DNA of 44,776 nt from NCBI GenBank assembly GCA_016789925.1, contig JAEUQD010000637.1:1-44776 (forward strand), read 5' to 3'. Shown one piece after another: positions 22,008 to 29,209 of the stretch (the first letter of the stretch is position 1; each line of letters starts with the position of its first letter). The translations under genes and the position numbers were made by a program. This stretch comes from Bryobacterales bacterium (GTDB lineage: Bacteria; Acidobacteriota; Terriglobia; Bryobacterales; Bryobacteraceae). Below the pieces are notes generated by a model that had not been told where the DNA came from, searched no databases, and saw only the letters and a list, made by a program, of their open reading frames with translations.

Positions 22008-22010
22008 GTA

Positions 22011-22850
22011 CTAGGACTGTTCCTCGATGAGCCGGTAAACGTCGCGCTTGCCAAGCCCATAACGCCGCGCCAACTGCTTCACCGCGTCCATCCGCGCCAC
22101 CCCTTGGCGTAACAGAATCTCCAACTCCCGACGGTAATCAACGGCTTCGGCACTGGTGGACCCGCTCCCTTCGGCGCTGGGACCGATCAGAATCGTGAAT
22201 TCGCCCCTCAGCGAAGGCCTGCCGGCAAGGTCTTGACGTACTTCGGCCGCCGTTCCTCGCACGAACTCTTCGTGCAGCTTGGTGATCTCGCGGGCGGCAA
22301 CTACCGGTCGGTTTGGCCCCAACGTGTTCTCGATTTCGCGCAGCGTCGTCACTACGCGGTGCGGTGCTTCAAAGAGGATTGTGGTTTCTTCGCTCGTGCC
22401 CAATGCGGCGAGCACGGCCTGTCGCCGCCCCGGCTTCGGTGGCAGAAAGCCCAGAAACCGAAACCTGTGCGTCGGCAATCCCGCGGCCGCCAAGGCCGCT
22501 AGCGGTGCTGCGGGACCGGGAACCGGCGTCACAAGGATGTTGGCTTCAATGGCCGCGGCCACCAGCCGGTAGCCAGGATCCGATACGAGCGGGGTCCCTG
22601 CGTCCGTCACTAGTGCCACCGTAGCGCCGGACTTCATCCGCTCCAGCAACTCGGCGGTGCGTTCCTTTTCGTTGTGTTCGTGATAGCTCACCAGCGGCGT
22701 GCTAATCGAATAATGTTCCAATAGCTTTCGCGTCTGCCGCGTGTCCTCGCACGCAATCGCGGACACTTCTTTCAGAACTCTTACGGCGCGAAAGGTGATG
22801 TCCTCGAGATTGCCGATCGGAGTGGCCACGACGTAAAGTTGGCCGGACAT
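22011..22850 (-). CDS. rsmI: 16S rRNA 2'-O-ribose C1402 methyltransferase RsmI
   Basis: RsmI methylates the 2'-hydroxyl of C1402 in the decoding centre of 16S rRNA using S-adenosylmethionine. From the ATG at 22850 the protein has 279 residues. It opens with the family signature SGQLYVVATPIGNLEDITFRA, followed by AIACEDTRQTRKLLEHY, the SAM-pocket motif TDAGTPLVSDPGYRLV and GPAAPLAALAAAGLP. The C-terminal helix-rich tail ends LARRYGLGKRDVYRLIEEQ. An in-frame start 15 codons further upstream exists, but the signature normally lies at the extreme N-terminus. It is divergent from the MPN-like gene across 174 bases. Confidence 0.95.
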   Translation of the reverse strand: MSGQLYVVATPIGNLEDITFRAVRVLKEVSAIACEDTRQTRKLLEHYSISTPLVSYHEHNEKERTAELLERMKSGATVALVTDAGTPLVSDPGYRLVAAAIEANILVTPVPGPAAPLAALAAAGLPTHRFRFLGFLPPKPGRRQAVLAALGTSEETTILFEAPHRVVTTLREIENTLGPNRPVVAAREITKLHEEFVRGTAAEVRQDLAGRPSLRGEFTILIGPSAEGSGSTSAEAVDYRRELEILLRQGVARMDAVKQLARRYGLGKRDVYRLIEEQS

Positions 22851-23024
22851 ACCTACGCCAGTATGGCACCCTCTAAAGCTTTTCCAGTAGGCCACCGATA
22901 GATGGGGTGTTGGCGGTTGGTCTGCAACGTTGGCCTTCTTCCACGCACTATCACAGGTGAAGTTTCATTTCGGGAACAGCAGAAAGTGATCGGACATAGT
23001 ACACTTCAGGGAGCGGGTACCATT

Positions 23025-24194
23025 ATGGCGTCTTTCACCGAGTCGTTCCCCGCTTTTCCGCCGAGCCCTGACCGGTTTAGCTGGGAGGTCCCGGGTAAGC
23101 GGGTCGGAGTTCGTCTCGACCTGGATGTTGTCGACCGGATGGAATCCGAGGTCCTGCACAGCTTCGGCGGTAGTGCCAATTTGGGCGCCGAGATCGGCGG
23201 TCTGCTCCTTGGCTCGGTTGTTCCCCATGAACAAGGGTACATAGTTCAGATCACTGACTTTGAACCAGTACCACTCGGCCCTGACCAGTCAGAGTTCACA
23301 CTCCATCGGGATGAGGATTGGGAGCGCTTCGCACAAGCCGCCGATCGCTGGGCTTGGATGCCGGAGAAGCAGACCTATGCGGTCGGGCTGTTTCGCAGCC
23401 ACACGCGTCAAGGCTTGGGCTTGGTCGAGCATGACTATGATCTTTTTCAGCGCTACTTCCCGGACCCGTCGGCCGTCATTCTCCTGGTGAAACCCTTTGC
23501 CACGCGCGCCAGCCTCGCTGGTTTCTTTTTCCGCGAGGAAGGCGGAATTCGGGGCGACTCAAGCTATCTCGAGTTTCCGTTCCGCCGCCGCGAACTCACC
23601 GTGGAATGGGCCGCTCCGCCCGACAGCGCAGACATGGCCGGCACGGCCGTTTTGGAACACGCAGCAGAAGGAATACCCTCCATGGCAACAGCGACGAGTG
23701 TGTTGGGGATCGGGCCTGACAAGGCCGAGCCGATGCCGTCCGATGAGCTCAAGTTCGGACTTCCTACTTCAAAAATCGACGAATCCAGTGGTAAGAGACT
23801 CCGCTCGGGCTGGGTCTGGATCCCCCTGTCCTTTATCTTCCTGCTGCTCGGCGTCGTCCTGGGCTTCCAGGTTGCTCTCAGCGTCCGGTCTCAGGTTCCG
23901 GCTGGTTTCCGCCAGGACCCGTACGCTCTCAATCTCTCCATCAGCCCCGCTGGCGACAGCCTGCATATCCGGTGGGACCGCAACAGCCCGGCTGTCCAGG
24001 CGGCCACTCGCGGCTGGCTCTCCATCCAGGATGGAGCCGGCCAGAAGACGGTCGACCTCGATGTCGCGCAACTCCAGAATGGCAGCGTGATCTATCGGCG
24101 CGCCTCCTCCAGCGTCCGCTTCCGGCTCGAGGTGCTGGCCGGCGGCCGCGTTACGGTCGGCGAGTCCCTCGACTTCCGCTCGGCCACCAAGTAG
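23025..24194 (+). CDS. Membrane-anchored MPN-like protein with degenerate JAMM motif
   Basis: This 389-residue protein is not a family I can name fully. Residues about 28-170 look like an MPN/JAB fold: EIGGLLLGSVV at 56-66 (Glu56), then VGLFRSHTRQGLGLVEHDYD (120-139). The JAMM pattern H-x-H-x7-S-x2-D reads R124-x-H126-x7-V134-x2-D137, so two of the metal and catalytic positions are changed and isopeptidase activity is doubtful. A linker with acidic and Ser-rich stretches follows, then one transmembrane helix (about 262-284) and a C-terminal beta-rich domain (about 300-389, LNLSISPAGDSLHIRWD) that resembles a fibronectin-type fold. The N-terminus should be cytoplasmic and the C-terminal domain periplasmic. 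The ATG at 23025 follows GGGAGCGGG. No partner gene is evident; the AAA+ gene next door is convergent. Confidence 0.75.
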   Translation: MASFTESFPAFPPSPDRFSWEVPGKRVGVRLDLDVVDRMESEVLHSFGGSANLGAEIGGLLLGSVVPHEQGYIVQITDFEPVPLGPDQSEFTLHRDEDWERFAQAADRWAWMPEKQTYAVGLFRSHTRQGLGLVEHDYDLFQRYFPDPSAVILLVKPFATRASLAGFFFREEGGIRGDSSYLEFPFRRRELTVEWAAPPDSADMAGTAVLEHAAEGIPSMATATSVLGIGPDKAEPMPSDELKFGLPTSKIDESSGKRLRSGWVWIPLSFIFLLLGVVLGFQVALSVRSQVPAGFRQDPYALNLSISPAGDSLHIRWDRNSPAVQAATRGWLSIQDGAGQKTVDLDVAQLQNGSVIYRRASSSVRFRLEVLAGGRVTVGESLDFRSATK

Positions 24195-24212
24195 CCTTCC
24201 GGTCCATCACCA

Positions 24213-24242
24213 GGTCCCGCGCCCTCCGCCATGCGCGGGACC
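24213..24242. terminator. Stem-loop between convergent genes
   Basis: Ten-base arms GGTCCCGCGC and GCGCGGGACC flank a 10-base loop in the 63-bp gap between two convergent genes. This is a strong hairpin well placed to stop transcription in both directions, although neither strand has the T-run of a classical intrinsic terminator. Confidence 0.55.
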
Positions 24243-24257
24243 CCGCTTCCCCATTCA

Positions 24258-25334
24258 TTAGCTCGCCAACCGCAAATCCGGCCGGCGGCGCCGCGCCGCT
24301 TCCCCAATCGGGCGCAGCATCAGACTCGAATCGTCCTCCGACATCTCCACCACGACCGTGCTCCCGGCCTCCAACTCTTCGTTGGCGACCAACACCGCCA
24401 GCGGCTGTGTGAGTTGCCGCTGAATGGTCCGCTTCAGCTCCCGCGCCCCAAACTGTGCGCTGGTTCCCCGTGCCAGCAGGAACTGCTTCGCCTCCTCCTG
24501 AACCCGCAAACGGAACCCGCGCAGTCCCAGGCGCGCGTCGATGTGGCGCTGCAATTCCGCAAGCTGCAAATCCACAATCGACCCTAATGCCGCCTGAGAC
24601 AGCGGCTGGTAGGTCACTACCGCGTCGATCCGGTTCACAAACTCCGGCGCAAACTTTCGCCGCACCGCGGTCATCCCGATCTTCTCCAACTGCCCTTCCA
24701 TCTCGCCTGCGTTTTCCTGCCGGCCCATGCCCTGGAAGCCGAAGCTTGGTTCCATGGCCGTAATCATCTCGCGGGCGCCTAGGTTGCTCGTCATGAAGAT
24801 CAGCGTGCGCTCGAAGCTCACCGTGTTGTTGTCGCCCAGCCGCAGCGTGCCCTTGTCCAGCACACCTAACAGGAGCCGCGTCATCGAGGGCGCCGCCTTT
24901 TCGATTTCGTCGAAGAGCACAATCGCCAGGCTGCTCTTCTCGCTGGTCACCGAGTTCACCCGCGCCTGCGAGAGCATTGGATGCGTCTCGCGATGCCCCA
25001 GGTAGCCAGGAGGCGCCCCAATCAGCTTCGCCACTTCGTGCTCCAACTGGAACTCGCCGCAATCCACCTTCAAGACGTGCTTCTCGCTGCCGTGCAACGC
25101 CGCCGCCAGTGCCTCCACGGTCTTCGTCTTTCCCGTGCCGCTGGGACCCAGCAACAGAAACACCCCAGCCGGACGGCTGTCGGGTGAAAGTCCAGCCTGA
25201 TACATCTGGACGTAGGGCACAATCGCGGACACCGCCGCAGGCTGGCCCACCAACTGGCTAGCCATTGCCTCCTGTAATGTCTCCGCCGCTCCGTCACTGC
25301 GGCGTCGTTGGGAGTTGTTGGTTACCGAACGCAA
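24258..25334 (-). CDS. Stand-alone AAA+ ATPase resembling the second domain of ClpA/ClpB
   Basis: This 358-residue protein contains only one AAA+ module of the Clp class. It has LVGQPAAVSAIVPYVQ near residue 28, Walker A GPSGTGKT (about 64-71), the pore loop GAPPGYLG, Walker B IVLFDEIEKA, sensor 1 TSNLGA, an arginine finger in FVNRID, and a C-terminal D2-small domain with sensor 2 GARELKR. The ClpB N-domain, first ATPase and coiled-coil M-domain are absent, and no ClpP-docking loop is seen. It may therefore be a small unfoldase or a specialised assembly factor. No ATG fits the start: TTG at 25334 is supported by AGGAGG at 25345-25350. It is convergent with the MPN-like gene, and wecB lies upstream on the same strand after 102 bases. 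Confidence 0.82.
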   Translation of the reverse strand: MRSVTNNSQRRRSDGAAETLQEAMASQLVGQPAAVSAIVPYVQMYQAGLSPDSRPAGVFLLLGPSGTGKTKTVEALAAALHGSEKHVLKVDCGEFQLEHEVAKLIGAPPGYLGHRETHPMLSQARVNSVTSEKSSLAIVLFDEIEKAAPSMTRLLLGVLDKGTLRLGDNNTVSFERTLIFMTSNLGAREMITAMEPSFGFQGMGRQENAGEMEGQLEKIGMTAVRRKFAPEFVNRIDAVVTYQPLSQAALGSIVDLQLAELQRHIDARLGLRGFRLRVQEEAKQFLLARGTSAQFGARELKRTIQRQLTQPLAVLVANEELEAGSTVVVEMSEDDSSLMLRPIGEAARRRRPDLRLAS

Positions 25335-25436
25335 GGTGCGACTCCCTCCTTTCGCCGACCATTCTGCAGGCGGTCAAGCTCGAACAGGCTGGGGCAGAGC
25401 CATTTTCAGGCTCATATTATTAAATTTTCATGATGT

Positions 25437-26555
25437 TTATTTGCCGAGGAATGAACGAATTACGTCGCCGATCCGGGCGCTTGCCCGCCCATCGCCATAT
25501 ACGTTGTGAACGGCTGCCATGCGCTCGTAAGTGTTCGCATTGTCAAGCAATTCGTTCACGCTCCCGGCGATGCGCTCCGGCTCGGTTCCCACCAGCCTCA
25601 CCGCTCCCGCCGTAACCCCTTCCATCCGCTCGGTTTTGTTCCTCATCACCAGCACCGGTTTGCCGAGCGACGGGCCCTCTTCCTGAACTCCACCCGAGTC
25701 CGTCAACAGCAGGTAGGACCTCCGCATCAGGTCTACAAACGGAACATACGACTGCGGATCGATTAGGTGAATGTTCTCAATCCCGCCCAACAAACGCGCG
25801 ACGGGTCCGCGGACATTGGGATTCGGGTGTACTGGAAACACCAGGTCGACGTCGCCCCGCGCCGCCACCCGCCGCAAACCCTCGCAGACGTCCTGCATCC
25901 CCGCGCCAAAACTCTCGCGGCGGTGCGCCGTCACGAGAATCAGCCGCCGTCCGCGGCCGGTCCACGGCCATGTGGGCGCTTCCAGGCGGCCTGCCGCCAG
26001 TTCCCCGGCCACCCAAAGCACTGCATCGATGCCGGTGTTCCCCGTCACCGTGATGCGGCCGGCTGGAACACCTTCCCCGAGCAAGTTCTCCCTGGCGCCT
26101 TCCGTGGGCGGGAAGTGCAGCGCCGCCAGCCGCGTCGTCAGCACCCGGTTCAGTTCTTCCGGAAAGGGCTCGGCCAGATCGCCGGTGCGGAGCCCCGCCT
26201 CGATATGGGCCACGGGAACACGCCGGTAGAAGCCCGCAAGCGCACCGCAAAACGTCGTGGTTGTATCGCCTTGAACGAGAATCAGACCCGGTTGTTCTGC
26301 AACGATCACGCCGTCCAGCGCCGCCACCACTCGCGACGTCGTCTGAGCCAGCGATTGCCCGGGCGTCATCACGTTCAAATCGTGGTGCGGTTCGATTCCA
26401 AAAGTCTGCAGCACCTGGTCGAGCAGTCCCCGGTGTTGTGCCGTAACGCACACGCGGGGTTCGACGATGGCGCCGGCCTGGCGTAGGTGCAGAATGACGG
26501 GAGCTAGTTTGATCGCTTCGGGTCGGGTTCCAAAGACGAAGAGGACGTTAGTCAC
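25437..26555 (-). CDS. wecB: UDP-N-acetylglucosamine 2-epimerase (non-hydrolysing)
   Basis: This enzyme interconverts UDP-GlcNAc and UDP-ManNAc, providing ManNAc or ManNAcA for cell-surface glycans. The 372-residue protein shows FGTRPEAIKLAPVI at the N-terminus, VTAQHRGLLDQ, VQGDTTTTF, HIEAGLRTGD, and the C-terminal site elements VTAHRRESFG, FPVHPNPNV and TDSGGVQEE. Length and motif order match the WecB/MnaA family. The start is GTG at 26555 (the following residues TNVLFVFGTRPEA are canonical). It is downstream of infA on the same strand with a 54-bp gap. It could serve the exporter at 371-1901, but it is not linked to it. Confidence 0.94.
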   Translation of the reverse strand: MTNVLFVFGTRPEAIKLAPVILHLRQAGAIVEPRVCVTAQHRGLLDQVLQTFGIEPHHDLNVMTPGQSLAQTTSRVVAALDGVIVAEQPGLILVQGDTTTTFCGALAGFYRRVPVAHIEAGLRTGDLAEPFPEELNRVLTTRLAALHFPPTEGARENLLGEGVPAGRITVTGNTGIDAVLWVAGELAAGRLEAPTWPWTGRGRRLILVTAHRRESFGAGMQDVCEGLRRVAARGDVDLVFPVHPNPNVRGPVARLLGGIENIHLIDPQSYVPFVDLMRRSYLLLTDSGGVQEEGPSLGKPVLVMRNKTERMEGVTAGAVRLVGTEPERIAGSVNELLDNANTYERMAAVHNVYGDGRASARIGDVIRSFLGK

Positions 26556-26609
26556 AATGGCCCGTGGGGAATGGCCGTTGAGGCATTGGAGAATAAAGGA
26601 AGAAGTACT

Positions 26610-26828
26610 CTACTTATGGCGGTAGGTGATGCGACCCTTGGTCAGATCGTACGGTGACATCTCCACAGTCACCCGATCGCCCGCCAGCACACGAATGCGG
26701 TTCCGCCGCAGTTTACCGGCCAGGTGCGCCAGCACAATCCGGTCCGCGTCCAGTTGCACGCTGAACTGGCCCGCGGGAAACTTCTCGACCACCGTTCCAG
26801 TTACTTCAATGCAGTCTTCTTTACTCAT
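26610..26828 (-). CDS. infA: Translation initiation factor IF-1
   Basis: IF-1 binds the A site of the small ribosomal subunit during initiation. At 72 residues it has exactly the usual length, with an OB fold: [20 protein letters not shown], then [41 protein letters not shown] split over its strands. The ATG at 26828 is preceded by AAGGAGGT only three bases away, a very strong but close ribosome-binding site. It stands outside a ribosomal-protein cluster here, between wecB and a divergent dehydrogenase gene. Confidence 0.97.
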   Translation of the reverse strand: MSKEDCIEVTGTVVEKFPAGQFSVQLDADRIVLAHLAGKLRRNRIRVLAGDRVTVEMSPYDLTKGRITYRHK

Positions 26829-27041
26829 CGACCTCCTTAGATTTCACGCACAGTCTTCCCCCGCGCCTCCCAACCACCCTTTACTATACCGCAGCATTTT
26901 GGCGTGGTTTTTGAGGGGTTCGCAAACCGTCTAGCCCTGTAATAGAGTAAGGAAGGCGGCGCGCGCGAAAGCGCTGGCTGCCGGTTTGCCCGGCGCGGGG
27001 TGCGCCTGTGGCGTTGTACTCAGGGAACGGAGGAACTACTG
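26829..27041. promoter_or_regulatory. Divergent intergenic region between infA and the SDR gene
   Basis: This 213-bp gap must hold promoters for both flanking genes. On the minus strand TATAGT (26884-26889) is a plausible -10 for infA, with no good -35. For the plus-strand gene, GGAGGA at 27029-27034 sets the GTG start at 27042. No riboswitch or RNA gene is recognisable. Confidence 0.4.
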
Positions 27042-27863
27042 GTGCAGGAGTTCCAGCACAAAGTCGTCTTGATCACGGGCGGAAGTAGAGGAATCGGAAA
27101 GCGGCTTGCCCTCGGCTTTGCCAGCGCTGGTGCGCGTGTCGGATTGGTGGCGCGAAGCCGGCCCGAACTGGATCTCACCAAACTGGAAATCGAACACAAC
27201 GGCGGCAGCGCCCTCCATCTTCGGGCGGACGTCTGCGATGCCGAATCGCTTCGCTCCGCCGTCGACCGGCTGCGCGCTCAGTTCGGCCAGATCGATATCC
27301 TGATCTGCGCGGCTGCGATACAAGGTCCCGTCGGTCCGTTTGTTGAAATTTCCACCAAGGCTTGGCTCGAAACAGTCGACACCAATCTCACCGGCGTCGC
27401 CAATACCTGCGCCGCGGTTCTACCCGACATGATTAGGGTTCGCCGCGGCAAGGTCATCGTGCTCTCCGGCGGAGGCGGCGCCAACCCGCGCCCGAATTTC
27501 TCCGCCTATGCCGCCGCCAAGGCCGGTGTCATCCGCTTTGTCGAAACGCTCGCCGACGAACTCCGCGACTCTAACGTGCAAATCAACTGCATGTCCCCCG
27601 GCGGCTCCTACACGCACATGACCGATGAGATCCTCCGCGCCGGCGACAAAGCCGGCTGGAAAGAGCACGAGGAAGCGATGCGAATCCGCCTCACCGGCGG
27701 CGTCTCCGCTGACCGCCAGGTGGCCTTGGCCCAATTCCTCGCCTCCGAACGGTCTAACCACATTTCCGGCAAACTGATTCACGTGAAGGACGACTGGAAG
27801 CGCCTGGAGAATTCCAATGTCCATCCGGAATTATTCACCCTCCGCCGCTTAGCGAAGGCCTAG
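27042..27863 (+). CDS. Short-chain dehydrogenase/reductase (SDR)
   Basis: This is a 273-residue classical SDR oxidoreductase using NAD(P)H. The Rossmann motif TGGSRGIG is at about 12-19, with the catalytic tetrad Asn115, Ser142, Tyr156 and Lys160 (LSGGGG, YAAAK). The usual NNAG reads CAAA. The C-terminal part (MSPGGSYTHMTDEILRAG) fits a mobile substrate loop. The start is GTG at 27042, preceded by GGAGGA at an eight-base distance; upstream in-frame sequence does not resemble the family. The substrate is unknown; possibilities include a sugar or a 3-oxoacyl group. The stop codon TAG shares the sequence CTAG with the opposing glgC stop. Confidence 0.9.
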   Translation: MQEFQHKVVLITGGSRGIGKRLALGFASAGARVGLVARSRPELDLTKLEIEHNGGSALHLRADVCDAESLRSAVDRLRAQFGQIDILICAAAIQGPVGPFVEISTKAWLETVDTNLTGVANTCAAVLPDMIRVRRGKVIVLSGGGGANPRPNFSAYAAAKAGVIRFVETLADELRDSNVQINCMSPGGSYTHMTDEILRAGDKAGWKEHEEAMRIRLTGGVSADRQVALAQFLASERSNHISGKLIHVKDDWKRLENSNVHPELFTLRRLAKA

Positions 27864-29113
27864 ACCTGCATCATGGCGATATCTACCGCCCCTCGCCGGC
27901 CCTCGATCACCACGATGCCGCTCTCGGTCACGTGATACAGCTTCCGGTCGTTCGCCAGATCGTGGCCGATCGTCGCGTCTTCCGGAATTCGAACATTCTT
28001 GTCCAATATCGCCCGCCGGATCTTTGCCCGCCTTCCGATGTCGCAATGGTCCAGGATGATCGAGTCCTCCACCAGCGCCCCGGAATGGACGCGCACACCC
28101 CTGCCGATTACGCTCCGGCGCACTTCTCCCCCAGACAGGATTGCTCCGGACGCCACCACGCTATCGATGGCATGGCCGCGCCGTCCGTCATCGTCGAACG
28201 TAAACTTGGCCGGTGGATCGTCGTAACTGGCGGTCCGCAACGGCCACTGTCGGTTAAACAGGTTCAACTTCGGCGACACCGTCCGCAAATCCATGTTCGC
28301 TTCGTAGTACGCATCGATGGTCCCGACATCCCGCCAATAGACATCCGCCCCCTGCGGGTCTCCAGGAATCTGGTTAGTCTGGAAATCGTAGGCATACATC
28401 GATGATCGCCCAATCATCGACGGCAGAATGTCGCGGCCAAAGTCGTGCGTGCTGTTCTCGTTGGCGGCATCCGCGTACAGTTCCCGCAGCAGTGTCCGCG
28501 TCGAAAACACGTAGTTCCCCATCGACGCGTACACCTGCTCCGGATTGCCTGGCATCGTCGGCGCGTCGGCGCGCTTTTCGTGAAATCCAAGAATCGCACT
28601 GTCCGCCGCGGCCTCGATTACCCCAAACTCCCGCGCATGGTCTTTCGGTACCGGAATCGCCGACACAGTCACGTCAGCGCGATTCCGTTCGTGAAACTCG
28701 ATCATGTCGCGGATATTCATCCGATAAATGTGATCCGCGCCAAAAATGACTACCAGGTGCGGATCAGCCTGTTCGATCAGATTGACATTCTGGTAAATCG
28801 CGTCCGCTGTCCCCCGGTACCAGTTTTCCCCCGGCGTCCGCATCTGCGCCGGCACGGGAATGATGAACTGATTCTTCAGCAGGCCGGTGAATTCCCAGCC
28901 ATCCCGCAAGTGTTGTAACAGCGACTGGCTCTTGAACTGGATCAAAACGTAGGTCGAGAAAATCCCGGAATTGACCAGGTTCGACAAGACGAAGTCCACG
29001 ATCCGGTACTGTCCGCCAAACGGTACTGCAGGCTTGGCCCGTTCCTTGGTCAGAGGATACAACCGGGTCCCCTTCCCCCCTGCCAGCACAAACGCAAGTA
29101 CTCGTAGCTGCAT
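27860..29113 (-). CDS. glgC: Glucose-1-phosphate adenylyltransferase (ADP-glucose pyrophosphorylase)
   Basis: This enzyme makes ADP-glucose from ATP and glucose-1-phosphate, the committed step of bacterial glycogen synthesis. The 417-residue protein has the nucleotidyltransferase signature VLAGGKGTRLYPLTKERAKP (9-28), the substrate-site elements PGENWYRGTADAI and FGADHIYRM, GVIEAAADSAILGFHEK, YWRDVGTIDAYYEANMDL, and a C-terminal left-handed beta-helix (SVIGRGVRVHSGALVEDSII). The length fits GlgC. The ATG at 29113 has GGGAGA about six bases upstream. It is convergent with the SDR gene, sharing four bases, and divergent from the giant secreted-protein gene across 96 bases. No other glycogen gene is in the window. 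Confidence 0.96.
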   Translation of the reverse strand: MQLRVLAFVLAGGKGTRLYPLTKERAKPAVPFGGQYRIVDFVLSNLVNSGIFSTYVLIQFKSQSLLQHLRDGWEFTGLLKNQFIIPVPAQMRTPGENWYRGTADAIYQNVNLIEQADPHLVVIFGADHIYRMNIRDMIEFHERNRADVTVSAIPVPKDHAREFGVIEAAADSAILGFHEKRADAPTMPGNPEQVYASMGNYVFSTRTLLRELYADAANENSTHDFGRDILPSMIGRSSMYAYDFQTNQIPGDPQGADVYWRDVGTIDAYYEANMDLRTVSPKLNLFNRQWPLRTASYDDPPAKFTFDDDGRRGHAIDSVVASGAILSGGEVRRSVIGRGVRVHSGALVEDSIILDHCDIGRRAKIRRAILDKNVRIPEDATIGHDLANDRKLYHVTESGIVVIEGRRGAVDIAMMQV

Positions 29114-29209
29114 TCTTAATCTCCCATCTTACTCTCGATTTAACGCCCCAACCAAACAATCCTTGAGCATTTGTCGCCCGTGCGCGCACTCCCTTTCAGG
29201 GGAACTCGC

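Noticed and set aside
22011-22060. An ATG at 22060 as the start of the sugar dehydrogenase
   Set aside because: It would overlap the rsmI coding end and put about 25 unrelated residues in front of a clear signal peptide.
23000-23005. TACACT as the -10 of the MPN-like gene, linking it to the CTACACTG sites
   Set aside because: The flanking bases do not match the octamer and no -35 is present at the right distance; a six-base match alone is expected by chance.
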